Source: Veronia nyctiphanis
GTDB lineage: Bacteria > Pseudomonadota > Gammaproteobacteria > Enterobacterales > Vibrionaceae
Assembly (NCBI RefSeq): GCF_004116385.1
Contig: NZ_PEIB01000018.1
Span: 11,496 to 75,495 of the forward strand
Length of the DNA: 64,000 nucleotides
Direction: 5' to 3'
Shown here: positions 40,654-50,211 of the stretch, in pieces
Numbering within the stretch: the first letter of the stretch is position 1
Layout of the letters: the number at the start of each line of letters is the position of its first letter
Translations under genes and position numbers: made by a program
The notes under the pieces: model-generated
Told to the model about the DNA's origin: nothing
The model's input: the letters and a program-made list of their open reading frames with translations, nothing else
Database searches by the model: none

Positions 40654-41520
40654 TCAATTACTTTTCAATGATTCATACTTTGAAATTTCGCTATCTAGCT
40701 GTTCATTAATTAATGACTGTGATACGGACTTAAATATTTCCTGTATCGAAACCTTTTGATGACGTGAAGAGGAATTAATTATTGGTAACATTAGGGAAAT
40801 TCGATGATTCCTTCTAAGATTAAATTTAGAAAATTCAGTTTTTCCTGTCGTCGCCCAGCGACTATTCAGCTGCAAAATTGAATGAGAACGCGCAAAGAAA
40901 GAAAAAGATATTCTTGGGGAGTTAATTTGCTTTTCATATTGCTGATATGCTGAGAGAGATATACCTAAAAGCTCAGATAATGAATCTTGCGATAGTTCAA
41001 GGCAATCACGAATTAGCTTCATGTTTTTAGCAACTTTCACATAATAGTTCGACTCAATGTCAATAAGTATATTGCTTAAATCAGGTACATCACCGAAAAA
41101 TACCTCTTGTTCAGATGCTACGTCTACAATTTCTCGGCTCAATGAAAATAAAGAGTTGAAAACTAAATCACTCGAATGAGATAAGGCACATAAGAATGGG
41201 ACGAGCTCCCATACTTTTTCGGGGATACTCACATATTGAGCATAGTCAGTATCACTAAGAAGGAGTGTATTTGGCGAGCCAGTGATGATTGACCATCTTG
41301 CAACTGAATGCATTTTGGGACAATCTTCACCTTTTTCGTACTTCCTATATTGTGCAATCGATACACCAAAAGCTTCCGCCATGACCTGCTGATTAATATC
41401 AGCAATTTTTCTGTACTTTAAAAGGTTTCTCCCTATCTGATAAGCAAAGTTTTCGTCGTCAAACGTTATTGCTAATGGCTCTTTTAAAGAGTTAATTTGT
41501 TCAAAACAAAAATAGTCCAA
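40654..41520 (-). CDS. Regulator with two XRE-type HTH domains
   Basis: This 288-residue protein has two Cro/CI-like helix-turn-helix regions, one at about 28-80 (RKIADINQQVMAEAFGVSIAQYRKYEKG) and one at about 165-220 (SQDSLSELLGISLSAYQQYEK). The segment between them and the tail are not recognisable. Two HTH copies in one chain suggest binding of a repeated operator. It is AT-rich and convergent with the MATE gene, 46 bp apart, which suggests that it belongs to the same acquired segment and may regulate that pair. Confidence 0.75.
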   Translation of the reverse strand: MDYFCFEQINSLKEPLAITFDDENFAYQIGRNLLKYRKIADINQQVMAEAFGVSIAQYRKYEKGEDCPKMHSVARWSIITGSPNTLLLSDTDYAQYVSIPEKVWELVPFLCALSHSSDLVFNSLFSLSREIVDVASEQEVFFGDVPDLSNILIDIESNYYVKVAKNMKLIRDCLELSQDSLSELLGISLSAYQQYEKQINSPRISFSFFARSHSILQLNSRWATTGKTEFSKFNLRRNHRISLMLPIINSSSRHQKVSIQEIFKSVSQSLINEQLDSEISKYESLKSN

Positions 41521-41895
41521 TCTTTACCCTTTAAATCAAATGAATAAATTCGCTATCAAGTAGTTATAGAATATTCTGTCAGTTAGTCTCTGAATTGTCT
41601 TTTCAAAGTACTCTGGTCAATGTAATGCCTTTCGATTGACAGAATCACCTCTCATAAATTTGAAAACATCATGTATGATTCTGTTTAATAGTAATTATCA
41701 CCCTAGATTTTACCAAAAGGGTGTTAACAGAGTTGAATTGACTTATTCGTTATTGATCGGTTCTCAGTGAGGAATGTTTTTGAGGTGAATAATTCGATTT
41801 TTATGAAGTTTTAAGATATTGCAGCAGTTTTAGCGGGGTAAACTAAGCGCATGATGATGAATGAGGGGACGGATACCCCCTCATTTTTTATGAAT
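41521..41895. other. Intergenic region, possible small RNA on the + strand
   Basis: These 375 bp lie between two minus-strand genes. They contain an inverted repeat near 41637-41655 (TTGACAGAATC region) and end in a terminator that points along the + strand although no + gene precedes it. This suggests a short + transcript, possibly an sRNA, but no family is recognised. Confidence 0.3.
41860..41889 (+). terminator. Rho-independent terminator reading along the + strand
   Basis: AATGAGGGG pairs with CCCCTCATT around an 8-base loop and is followed by T5. On the minus strand no U-run follows, so it fits a + transcript, although the nearest + gene ends 1.25 kb upstream. Confidence 0.7.
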
Positions 41896-43140
41896 TTAAC
41901 TGACAATTTTTGCCAGTGCTACGAATAAACGGTCAATTTCTTCGGTGGTGTTGTAGTGCATCAAGCCAACACGCAGAATGCCACCTTTATCCGTGATGTT
42001 TAAAGCATCTGTCAATCTGTCAGCGTATAGGTGACCTGTCCATGCATAGATTTCCTGTTCACCTAGATGCGCTGCGACCTCTGCGGGAGGCGTATCACCG
42101 AAACGAAGAGCAAACGTTGCCGTTCTGCCTTGAGCAGAAGGTTGGCCGATAAGCTCAATGTCGTCATGTTGTGATAGTGCATTCAGAAAGTACTCAGCGA
42201 GGCTGGTTTCGTAAGCATGGATCTGCTCGTAACCTGAGACTAACTGAGAACGTAAATCTTCACCTTCGCCGAGCGATGCAAGATATTTGACAGCCTCTAC
42301 GAATGCCGAAATCGCCTCAAAGTTTAGCGTTCCGGTTTCCCAACAGTTCGGCGCATAGTTTGGTGCTGGTTCTACTTTATAAGGTGTCAAAGAGTTAAGA
42401 AGCTCCGAATGTCCCCATATTAGGCCTAGGTGGGGACCAAAAAACTTATACGCTGAGGCAGCAACAAAGTCAGCACCTAGTGCCTGCACGTCAACCAGCT
42501 GGTGGGGCAGTAGATGAACGGCATCAATAAACGCCACAGCGCCAGCGGCTTTAGCTTTCTTAACAACAGTATCAATATCAACGGTAGTGCCACTCAGGTT
42601 GCTTGCCGCTGTGACCGCAACCAAACGCGTTTTGTCCGACAGCAATTCATCAAGCTTGGCAATGTCTAGCTCACATGTCTTGCCTGTTACCGGTAGGTAA
42701 TGAACCGTTACGCCTCTTTCTTCCGCGGCCATCGCCCAGCACGAGCGGTTTGCACCATGGTCTGCATCGCTGAGAATGATTTCATCACCCGCTTTCCAAG
42801 TGCGAGCAATTGAACGACTGAAATGCAATGTCATTGACGTCATATTTGCGCCGAAGACAATTTCGTCTCTGGACGGGGCATTCAGCATGGCTGCTGCATG
42901 TTCCCTAGCGTTATTAACCAATTCAACTGTATTACGGCTGACTGAGAATTGTCCGCCTAAATTGGAATTGCCGGAAGCCAGATAATTTGAGAATGCAGCC
43001 TGCACTGTCGCAGGTAACTGTGTCCCGCCGGGACCGTCAAAATAGGCTGGGGTGAACCCATTTATAGACTGCTGAAGAGCGGGAAATCCCGCTCTGATTT
43101 CTTCAATTTTTTGCTTAATCTGCAGTGAAGACGAAGACAT
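41896..43140 (-). CDS. Class V aminotransferase / cysteine desulfurase-like protein (VC1184 type)
   Basis: This ~414-residue PLP enzyme has a fold-type I layout: PAYFDGPGGTQLP near the start, IVFGANMTSMTLHFSR, ILSDADHGANRSCW, AVTAASNLSGTTVDI, FIDAVHLLPHQLVDV and the PLP lysine in VAASAYKFFGPHLGLIWG. This matches the cysteine-desulfurase-like group that includes Vibrio cholerae VC1184; the true reaction is not established. Start MSSSSLQ at 43140 is chosen because AAGGAG lies 7 bases upstream, rather than an in-frame ATG at 43209 inside the preceding gene. It overlaps the dioxygenase gene by 26 bp, so the two are cotranslated. Confidence 0.87.
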   Translation of the reverse strand: MSSSSLQIKQKIEEIRAGFPALQQSINGFTPAYFDGPGGTQLPATVQAAFSNYLASGNSNLGGQFSVSRNTVELVNNAREHAAAMLNAPSRDEIVFGANMTSMTLHFSRSIARTWKAGDEIILSDADHGANRSCWAMAAEERGVTVHYLPVTGKTCELDIAKLDELLSDKTRLVAVTAASNLSGTTVDIDTVVKKAKAAGAVAFIDAVHLLPHQLVDVQALGADFVAASAYKFFGPHLGLIWGHSELLNSLTPYKVEPAPNYAPNCWETGTLNFEAISAFVEAVKYLASLGEGEDLRSQLVSGYEQIHAYETSLAEYFLNALSQHDDIELIGQPSAQGRTATFALRFGDTPPAEVAAHLGEQEIYAWTGHLYADRLTDALNITDKGGILRVGLMHYNTTEEIDRLFVALAKIVS

Positions 43141-43753
43141 CTCTAACTCCTTTTTCGCCTGCTTTACTTGAGAGTGTTTCGGAAATATGGTGGAAGTAAC
43201 GGCTGTCATTCAGAATGATGAACTGATTTTCTTCCAGTACCGTGTTTAAGTGCGGGTGCTGATCGACAGGCGACGAAAATATTTGCGTGTAGCCGCCAGA
43301 AATATTTCTACGTTGCACACAGAAAATACCGACATAACGAAATCCATCCTGATGAATTCCCTCTGGTGCAGGCGCGCTTGTTGCATCTTCATCGCAAGTG
43401 ACGCGGATTTGGTGTACATCGAAATGACCATTAACCTTATCGATACCAGTACGCTCGACAAAAGAGTCTACAAGGTGACGAAACTCTGCTGTTTGTACCA
43501 TTTCATCACTCATGGGTTCGAAATGGCGCTCAATATCACCGACAACACGGTTGAACTGAGAAGACTGCGTGAATGGTTTGTGTGGCAACCTTTCTGTTAA
43601 ACCACCTTCATGTGCTTGAAAATGAGCGTACGAACGAAATCGAATATCACTATCGACATATGGATCACTAGGCAGTTCGTCATAGTAGCCGCCCAAGACC
43701 TCGGCAACGTTATCAGGCGTTTGAAAAGCTTCAATCAGAAACTTATTGTGCAT
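43115..43753 (-). CDS. 2-oxoglutarate/Fe(II) dioxygenase family protein
   Basis: This 212-residue protein has the iron triad pattern of a 2OG-Fe dioxygenase: His and Asp in GIHQDGFRYVG and a distal His in SRYFHHISET, with an Arg ~14 residues later (VRDVF). The overall look fits the PF10014 group, whose known members hydroxylate free amino acids such as isoleucine. It overlaps the start of the PLP-enzyme gene, so a hydroxylated amino acid may be passed to that enzyme. Family is fairly clear; substrate is inference. Confidence 0.78.
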   Translation of the reverse strand: MHNKFLIEAFQTPDNVAEVLGGYYDELPSDPYVDSDIRFRSYAHFQAHEGGLTERLPHKPFTQSSQFNRVVGDIERHFEPMSDEMVQTAEFRHLVDSFVERTGIDKVNGHFDVHQIRVTCDEDATSAPAPEGIHQDGFRYVGIFCVQRRNISGGYTQIFSSPVDQHPHLNTVLEENQFIILNDSRYFHHISETLSSKAGEKGVRDVFVFTAD

Positions 43754-44200
43754 TTTCTTGTCCTCAGTTCACTGTGTTCCGTGTGTGATTCTGCTGTTAA
43801 TTAAGTGTTAACCTAGACAATTATGTTGCTTATTGTTTAAATTTCAATGCGAATAGTTGAATAAACGATCACCTGCTGATATTAAAAAGTGAACACTGAA
43901 CAAAATGAAACAATAAACCACTATATTTACTTATACTGAAGTATTATTTTGATTAATTAATCCATGTTGGTGTTCACTGCTGAAAATTGATGTGATAATC
44001 ATATCTAATGAATATTCACGTAAATGACTTTCAAATAGTTTGAAGTAGATTAGGAACAGCGGCGAGAGTGTAGATATGTGACGTAAAGAAAACGTTAACT
44101 CGGACTATATATTTAGACTTTGTGTTTGACTTTGCTTTTACTCCGACCGCCTCTAGGCGATCAGAGGCGGGCTGATGAGTGCATTATGGTGATTCACACA
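43754..44200. other. Intergenic region upstream of the dioxygenase gene, with hairpin
   Basis: These 447 bp hold the promoter of the dioxygenase-PLP operon (AT-rich, 43800-44000). Near the LysR 3' end, the perfect hairpin CCGCCTCT (44147-44154) / AGAGGCGG (44163-44170) is probably the LysR transcript terminator, though it lacks a good U-run. No ORF is supported. Confidence 0.45.
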
Positions 44201-45057
44201 CTAGGACATATTGTCTAGCTTTTTTGTCAAGTTTTGTAGGGCATCTTCTATTGCTGCGATGACGTACTGAACGTTCCTAGGCGTGTGGTTTTGGTAGTTG
44301 TGCATTGCGTAGACAGGAATTCTCTCTTGCTTGAGACCCGGTTCACCTGGATGTTCTACCTTCACTAAGGTGCCATCATCAATGAAATCCAACACTGTGA
44401 TGTCAGGTATAAGTGCTATACCTGCACCTTGAAGCACGAATTCAATAGCCGCTGGAAATGTACTGACTTTAAGTTGTTTTTCAGAAGAGCTGTTCTGCCA
44501 TGGTAATACGATTTCAGCGACAGATTCAGAACATACGATGTTTTTGTTTATGTACCAGTGCTCGTTTATTTCGCCAATCCTTCTGGCTTTACTGGCACTA
44601 TCCACTAACTTGCCTGCTCGAATAGCGACATCGATATTGCCCTGAACGAGGTCGAGTTGTTTGTCTGACACAATAAGGTCGATGGTTAACTCTGGATGCT
44701 TGGCCATTAACTGAATGACAACGGGAGAAATAACGGGTCTGACTAACCCTTCAGGCGCTGTTAAAGTCAGGCTTCCACATATCGTTGACTGTGTTTCGTT
44801 TAATTCATCTACGGCGATGCGTAAAAGGTTTTCGAGTTCAACACAGCGGTCGAAGAATATTTCACCAGCATGCGAAAGGGTGAGCTTCCTTGTCGTTCTG
44901 TGCATTAACTGCACACCGAGTTCTTGCTCAAGAGCCGTAATATGCTGCTTAGGCCTGATTTTGTGAGGTTCAATTGTTCCGCTGCGACAGTAAAACTACC
45001 CGCTCGGATTACTGATGCAAACAATTGCATTCGAAAACTTAAAAGCTTATTTTCCAT
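44201..45057 (-). CDS. LysR-family transcriptional regulator, frame broken in the HTH
   Basis: This ~285-residue regulator has its N-terminal HTH in two frames: MENKLLSFRMQLFASVIRAG and FTVAAEQLNLTKSGLS, then QHITALEQELGVQLMHRTTRKLTLSHAG. One base is missing near 44943. The effector domain (from ~residue 90) has the usual GSLTLTAPEGLVRPVISPVV start. It lies divergent from the nitroreductase gene across 333 bp, the standard LysR arrangement, so it probably regulates that gene. The inducer is unknown. Confidence 0.85.
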
Positions 45058-45390
45058 AACATACTCAAAATTTCTTAAATGTCATTTATATTTAAATTGT
45101 ATTTATTTGAGTAATCGCTCAGGTTAACTCTTGTCTAGTTTTACTCTTCCTGCAACTAAACTTACGTTTTATAGGTTTAATTTGTTTTATTTGAACTTAC
45201 CTGCGACGAACTACACATTTTTATTGTGGGTTTAAACATAGCACATATGATTTTGTCGAAGTGTTCCTGTATTGAATTAAAAGTTAGAATATTGCCTATT
45301 AATTACTCAAAGTAATAACTTATTGTGAGTTTACCAGAATGCGAGAATAAAGCGCAGTGTATTCAACACTCTGTAAAATAAGGATAATTT
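45058..45390. other. Divergent promoter region of LysR and nitroreductase genes
   Basis: These 333 AT-rich bp lie between divergent genes. LysR-type T-N11-A sites can be drawn in several places, but none stands out. A Shine-Dalgarno-like AAGGA lies 6 bases before the nitroreductase ATG. Confidence 0.35.
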
Positions 45391-46077
45391 ATGAATCAGG
45401 CAGAACATCACTATCCACTTGAGGATTATGTGTCATACCCCGAAGATGAAATGCTGGCACGAGCAAAAGCACATTACTTCAATATTCGTCGTAGACACAC
45501 AATTCGCGATTTTTCCGACAAACCTGTTGCTAAAGAGATTATAGAAGAATGTATTAAAGCAGCCGCAACAGCGCCTAGTGGTGCCAATCATCAGCCTTGG
45601 CATTTTGTTGCAATTAGTGATAGGTCAGTCAAATCACAAATAAGAGAAGAAGCAGAAGCATTAGAGAGAACATTTTATGAGGGAAGGGCAGGTGAAGAAT
45701 GGTTAGATGCGCTTAAACCCCTTGGAACTGACGCACACAAACCATATCTAGAGAAAGCCCCGTGGTTAATTGCTATTTTTTCACAAAAACGCGGTGGTAT
45801 CGAGAATGATAACGAGCAGACCAACTATTACGTACATGAATCTGTTGGGATCGCGACAGGCTTCCTGATTCAGGCATTACATAATGCAGGTTTAGTTACA
45901 TTAACGCATACACCAAAACCAATGAGCTTTCTCAAAAAAGTATGTGGTAGAGATAATGATAACGATAATGACCGTCCATATATGCTGATTATTGCGGGTT
46001 ACCCTGAAGAGGGCGCTACAATTCCTGAGCATGCTACGAAGAAAAAAGAGTTTGAGGAAATAGCAACGTTTTTATGA
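45391..46077 (+). CDS. Nitroreductase-family flavoprotein
   Basis: This 228-residue FMN enzyme has the FMN-phosphate motif RRRHTIRDFSDKP near residue 35-47, APSGANHQPWHFV in the middle of the N-terminal half, and a C-terminal YMLIIAGYPEEGA. The extended N-terminus and these motifs place it near the iodotyrosine-deiodinase-like branch of the family. Substrate is unknown. A run GRDNDNDNDRP in the C-terminal part is encoded by repeated GATAAT/GATAAC units (about 45951-45974). It is probably under control of the divergent LysR gene. Confidence 0.87.
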   Translation: MNQAEHHYPLEDYVSYPEDEMLARAKAHYFNIRRRHTIRDFSDKPVAKEIIEECIKAAATAPSGANHQPWHFVAISDRSVKSQIREEAEALERTFYEGRAGEEWLDALKPLGTDAHKPYLEKAPWLIAIFSQKRGGIENDNEQTNYYVHESVGIATGFLIQALHNAGLVTLTHTPKPMSFLKKVCGRDNDNDNDRPYMLIIAGYPEEGATIPEHATKKKEFEEIATFL

Positions 46078-46081
46078 ATTT

Positions 46082-46110
46082 ATTGGTTGGCCATATTATG
46101 GCCAACCAAT
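46082..46110. terminator. Bidirectional terminator
   Basis: A perfect 13-bp inverted repeat, ATTGGTTGGCCAT/ATGGCCAACCAAT, sits in the 36 bp between the convergent nitroreductase and HAD genes, with AT-rich flanks. Confidence 0.8.
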
Positions 46111-46113
46111 ATT

Positions 46114-46734
46114 TTAATGATACGCGAAACTACAGCGCGAAAGGGTATTTAGATTAATAAGTGTTTGCACTTTGTCAGTATGGTGAATGCCATGCATACC
46201 ATGTTTTTCTGCTTCCCTAACATTTTTCAACTGATCGTCAATAAATACAGCATATTCAGGCTCGGTTTTCATTAGCTTCAATGCATGTTGAAAAAAACTG
46301 GGGTCGGGTTTAGCGATACCGATGGTGGCCGAGTTAATGACTAAGTCAAAGCTGTAGAGCAAGTGATGTGATGAAAGGTCTTCATCAAGTTTATCGGTCG
46401 CATTCGTCACTAAAACCATTTTCGCCTCAGGAATCGACTTTCTCACCTTGTCCAGAAACCCTCTATCAACGAAGCAATCTGCTTTAAGCCATGCTTGAGT
46501 AAGTGTGATTGCGGCGTCTTTGTCAAAGTCGCGAGATATCGCGTCTTCTACCTTGATTACCCAGTCTCTATGGGACTGCTTACCTGTTATCGCTGGCAAT
46601 AAGAATTGATTATCAAAAGCATATTTAAAAAGAGTCCCTTCTGGCAGTCCACTTTTCATTTCTGCTGACTTGATGTCATGGTTAGCCCAATGCCTTATAA
46701 CACCATCAAAATCTATAAAAATCGTTTTAATCAT
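46114..46734 (-). CDS. HAD-superfamily hydrolase
   Basis: This 206-residue protein has HAD motif I FIDFDGVIRHW (nucleophile Asp, acid-base Asp), motif II Thr in MVLVTNAT, motif III Lys in IAKPDPSFFQ and motif IV VFIDDQLKNV. The helical cap between motifs I and II places it with small phosphatases of the haloacid dehalogenase/YihX kind. The substrate is unknown. It is a single gene convergent with the nitroreductase. Confidence 0.87.
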   Translation of the reverse strand: MIKTIFIDFDGVIRHWANHDIKSAEMKSGLPEGTLFKYAFDNQFLLPAITGKQSHRDWVIKVEDAISRDFDKDAAITLTQAWLKADCFVDRGFLDKVRKSIPEAKMVLVTNATDKLDEDLSSHHLLYSFDLVINSATIGIAKPDPSFFQHALKLMKTEPEYAVFIDDQLKNVREAEKHGMHGIHHTDKVQTLINLNTLSRCSFAYH

Positions 46735-47716
46735 CTAACAAGCCTTAATGTTATTGATTTAATAATTGAATAAAAATGGCCTTGGAATAAATAAAAAATC
46801 TGTATTCTTTGATTTTTTAACTTGATGTAACGTATGCGTTAAATGATTGTTGTGTACTCGGAGTTTTTGAATGTAAGCCGAGGCGGATAGTATATGAATT
46901 GTCTTTTTTTACAATATTTAATTAAGAAGTATCATGAGTTAAATTTAGCATAGCTCGAAGATATGCTGATTAATATAGATATTTAATTGGATCTGCTTCA
47001 TGTTTTATCAAATAAGAGAATAAATGATACAGTCGCCAAAATAATGACGTTTATAACGACACAAATAAAAAGAACAGCTTTAATTAAATAAAAAATTGAC
47101 GCTTAGTTTATCTAAAGGTATCGATAAGAGTGCATTTATCTTATTTTGACTATTTTTAAAGCGGTGATGTTGTGATTACTACTACTCTTTTGTCTTTGCA
47201 GACCATGGACGTACGTGACTGATGGTAGTCAAGGGTATATCAACGTTTACTTTCTTTATACCTCAGGCAGGTTAATAGCGTCGTTTCGCGACAGCCCAGC
47301 ATCTTTTTAGTTTCCGTTCAGAGCTTGCCAGCTCCTCTTGTTAAAAGGAGTTTCTTAATCGTTACCTGTAACACTTTCGAAAAATAAATGTGAAGTACGT
47401 CCATTATACTGATAGCGCGAATAATAGATGCTTTTATCTGTCTATTGATCAGTCAGTAATGTTCCTCGTAAGATGAACAGTCTTTAATTTGATAAAAATC
47501 AGATATTTATAACTAATTTCGCTTTCGGTGAGGCTGTGATTTAATCTGATGCTCCTCTCTAAAAACTCATCACGCGACCCGCTGTAATCAAACCTTCATA
47601 AAAAAGTCAGTTTTGTGTAACCGAAAATTTCTAACTTGTATGGCGTAAATTGACTAAACATGGATACAGACAAGGTTGTTTGAATCTACTAAAGAACTAT
47701 CGACTTGGAGGTTGAT
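46735..47716. other. Long regulatory/non-coding region upstream of pstS
   Basis: This is nearly 1 kb without a supported ORF. The first ~400 bp are very AT-rich. A segment near 47200-47370 is less AT-rich and contains short inverted repeats (CTCCT/AGGAG, 47332-47352), so it could encode a small RNA, but no known family is recognised. The last ~130 bp hold the pstS promoter and a Pho-box-like site. Confidence 0.4.
47593..47610 (+). promoter_or_regulatory. Pho-box-like PhoB site upstream of pstS
   Basis: CCTTCATAAAAAAGTCAG matches the 18-bp PhoB consensus (two CTGTCA-type direct repeats separated by an AT-rich 4-5 bp) at about 13 positions. It lies ~107 bp before the pstS start. PhoB control of pst operons is well known; this site itself is inferred. 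Confidence 0.5.
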
Positions 47717-48757
47717 GTGAAATTAAAGGCACTGATGGCTGCGACTACTGTTGGCCTGACAGCACTTATGGCGGGTAATGCACACGCTGCATCTCGTGAC
47801 TATATCAGTATTGTTGGTTCATCGACGGTTTACCCGTTCGCTACAGTTGTTGCTGAGCGCTTTGGCCGCACATCGTCTTTTGCTGTTCCAAAAATTGAAT
47901 CAACGGGTTCAGGCGGCGGTCTTAAACTGTTTTGTGCAGGTGTAGGCGAAAACACGCCAGATATCACTAACGCTTCTCGCAAAATCAAGAGCTCTGAAGT
48001 TGAGCTTTGTGCGAAGAACGGCGTAAACGATATCGTTGAAATCAAAATCGGTTATGACGGCATCGCATTCGCTAACTCTAAGAAGAGCGAGCAATTCAAT
48101 GTTGAGCTGAAAGACATCTTTACTGCACTGGCTAAAGTTGTTCCTGATGCGAACGGTAACCTGATTCCTAACCCAAACAAAACGTGGAAAGATGTAAACC
48201 CATCTCTTCCTGCTACTAAAATCGAAGTTCTTGGTCCACCACCAACGTCAGGTACTCGCGATGCATTCGTAGAGCTTGCGATGGAAGGCGGTTGTAAGAA
48301 ATACCCAGAACTTGCTGCTCTTAAGAAGCAAGACAAGAAGAAGTACAAAGCAGTTTGTCACGGTATTCGTGAAGACGGTGCGTTCATCGAAGCAGGTGAG
48401 AACGACAACCTGATCGTTCAGAAGCTTGATGCAAATCCACAAGCTTTCGGTATCTTCGGCTTCAGCTTCCTGGATCAAAACTCTGACAAAGTGCAGGGCT
48501 CTAAGATTGCAGGTGTTGCACCAAGCTTTAATGCTATCGGTGACGGCTCATACCCAGTGTCTCGCTCTCTTTACTTCTACGTGAAGAAAGCACACCAGAA
48601 CGTTGTTCCAGGTCTGAAAGAGTACGTTACTTCTTTCACATCTGAAGATGCAATCGGTGATGAAGGCTACCTGACTGACCGTGGTCTGATTCCACTGGCA
48701 GCTCGCGAATGGAAAGTTGTTCGTAACAGTGCTGTAGATTTAACTCCTAACCTGTAA
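47717..48757 (+). CDS. pstS: Phosphate ABC transporter, periplasmic binding protein
   Basis: This ~346-residue protein has a signal peptide (MKLKALMAATTVGLTALMAG, cut after AHA). Phosphate-binding segments are IVGSSTVYPFATVVAERF, ESTGSGGGLKLFCAG, ITNASRKIKSSE and GPPPTSGTRDAFVEL. The start is GTG 47717, because GGAGG (47707-47711) lies 5 bases before it and would fall inside any longer reading from TTG 47705. This larger PstS with an extra insert resembles the marine-vibrio form. It is first in the pstSCAB operon, 73 bp before pstC. Confidence 0.93.
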   Translation: MKLKALMAATTVGLTALMAGNAHAASRDYISIVGSSTVYPFATVVAERFGRTSSFAVPKIESTGSGGGLKLFCAGVGENTPDITNASRKIKSSEVELCAKNGVNDIVEIKIGYDGIAFANSKKSEQFNVELKDIFTALAKVVPDANGNLIPNPNKTWKDVNPSLPATKIEVLGPPPTSGTRDAFVELAMEGGCKKYPELAALKKQDKKKYKAVCHGIREDGAFIEAGENDNLIVQKLDANPQAFGIFGFSFLDQNSDKVQGSKIAGVAPSFNAIGDGSYPVSRSLYFYVKKAHQNVVPGLKEYVTSFTSEDAIGDEGYLTDRGLIPLAAREWKVVRNSAVDLTPNL

Positions 48758-48830
48758 TTCAGGCTAGGTTAAGAGGCCGGGTAAGCGCACCCGGCCTTGT
48801 ACAATTCACTCTTGTTGTTTCGGAGTATGT

Positions 48831-50211
48831 ATGCAAGCGTCGACGTTAATGGCGTTAATTTTGTTTTTAGCGATAAGTGCATTTTTGGTAGCGCGTAAGC
48901 GTTCCAAAGAGCTGGCAGTCGCACAGGGCGGATTGAAATCTTTTCACTCGCGTCCATCTTATTACGGTTCTTTCGCTGCTATTCTTGCAGCCGTTCCCGC
49001 TTTAATCCTTTTTCTCATTTGGAACGCCGTCGAACCTTCTTTGGTTCAATCTTTGGTGCTGGCACAGCTGCCAGAAGCTCACCAGAGCTCAACGGGAAAT
49101 ACCAATCTTCTATTTAGCCAAATTGTAAATATCGCTAAAGGCATCCTCCAGTCTGAAGATCCTGCTCTTCTAGATGCAGCGGCTCATTACACTCAGCTTA
49201 ACCACACCGGAAACCTGATTAAGGCTGTTGCTTTGGTTTCTTTATCTCTAGCTGGCTGTGCCGCAGGTTGGAAATTCATTCGTCCTCGTTTTAAAGCTCA
49301 ACACTACGTTGAGTTCGTGTTACAAGGCTTCTTGCTGGCATGTTCAACGTTGGCAATTTTGACCTCTCTGGGTATTGTTCTTTCGGTACTTTTTGAAGCG
49401 TTACGCTTCTTCCAGATGGTTCCCATCACCGATTTTATTTTCGGTATTGAGTGGTCGCCGCAAATAGCTCTGCGCAGTGACCAGCAAGGCGCCAGTGGCG
49501 CTTTTGGTGCGGTTCCATTATTTACCGGCACACTGATGATTTCATTCATCGCGATGTTGGTTGCGGCCCCAGTTGGCTTGATGAGTGCTATTTATCTTTC
49601 TGAATACTCGTCTCCTCGTGTCAGAAACGTTGTTAAGCCAGTCCTTGAGATACTCGCGGGTGTCCCGACCGTAGTTTACGGCGTATTTGCCGCGTTGACT
49701 GTTGCACCGCTCATCCGTGATTTTGCACATGCCATTGGATTTGATAGTGCATCGGCAGAAAGTGCTCTTGCTGCCGGGCTTGTAATGGGTGTGATGATCA
49801 TACCTTTCGTCTCGTCACTGTCAGACGATGTCATCACTGCAGTGCCTCAGTCGCTTCGTGATGGCTCTCTAGGCTTGGTGCAACAAAATCAGAAACCATC
49901 ATTAATGTCGTTCTTCCAGCGGCGCTGCCGGGTATTGTCGGTGGCTTACTACTGGCAGTTTCGCGCGCAATTGGCGAAACCATGATCGTTGTTATGGCGG
50001 TCGCCTGTCGGCGAATCTGACGGCTAACCCACTTGAGTCGGTTACGACAGTCACGGTTCAAATCGTAACCTTGCTCGTCGGCGACCAAGAGTTTGACAGT
50101 CCGAAAACACTCGCTGCATTTGCGTTGGGATTGACACTCTTCGTCGGTACTCTAGCGCTGAACTTTGTCGCACTTCGTATCGTCAAGAAATATCGAGAGC
50201 AGTATGACTGA
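48831..50211 (+). CDS. pstC: Phosphate ABC transporter permease, two frame breaks
   Basis: This inner-membrane permease has several helices, an extended N-terminal part, and the family segments [37 protein letters not shown] and [17 protein letters not shown]. The frame breaks near 49878 (a G lost in TTGGTGCA) and again near 50006 (GTCGCCTG for GTCGGCCTG). With both bases restored it reads [37 protein letters not shown] and so on to a stop at 50209-50211, about 461 residues. The uncorrected frame ends at 49985. The pstA ATG overlaps its end by 8 bases. Confidence 0.9.
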
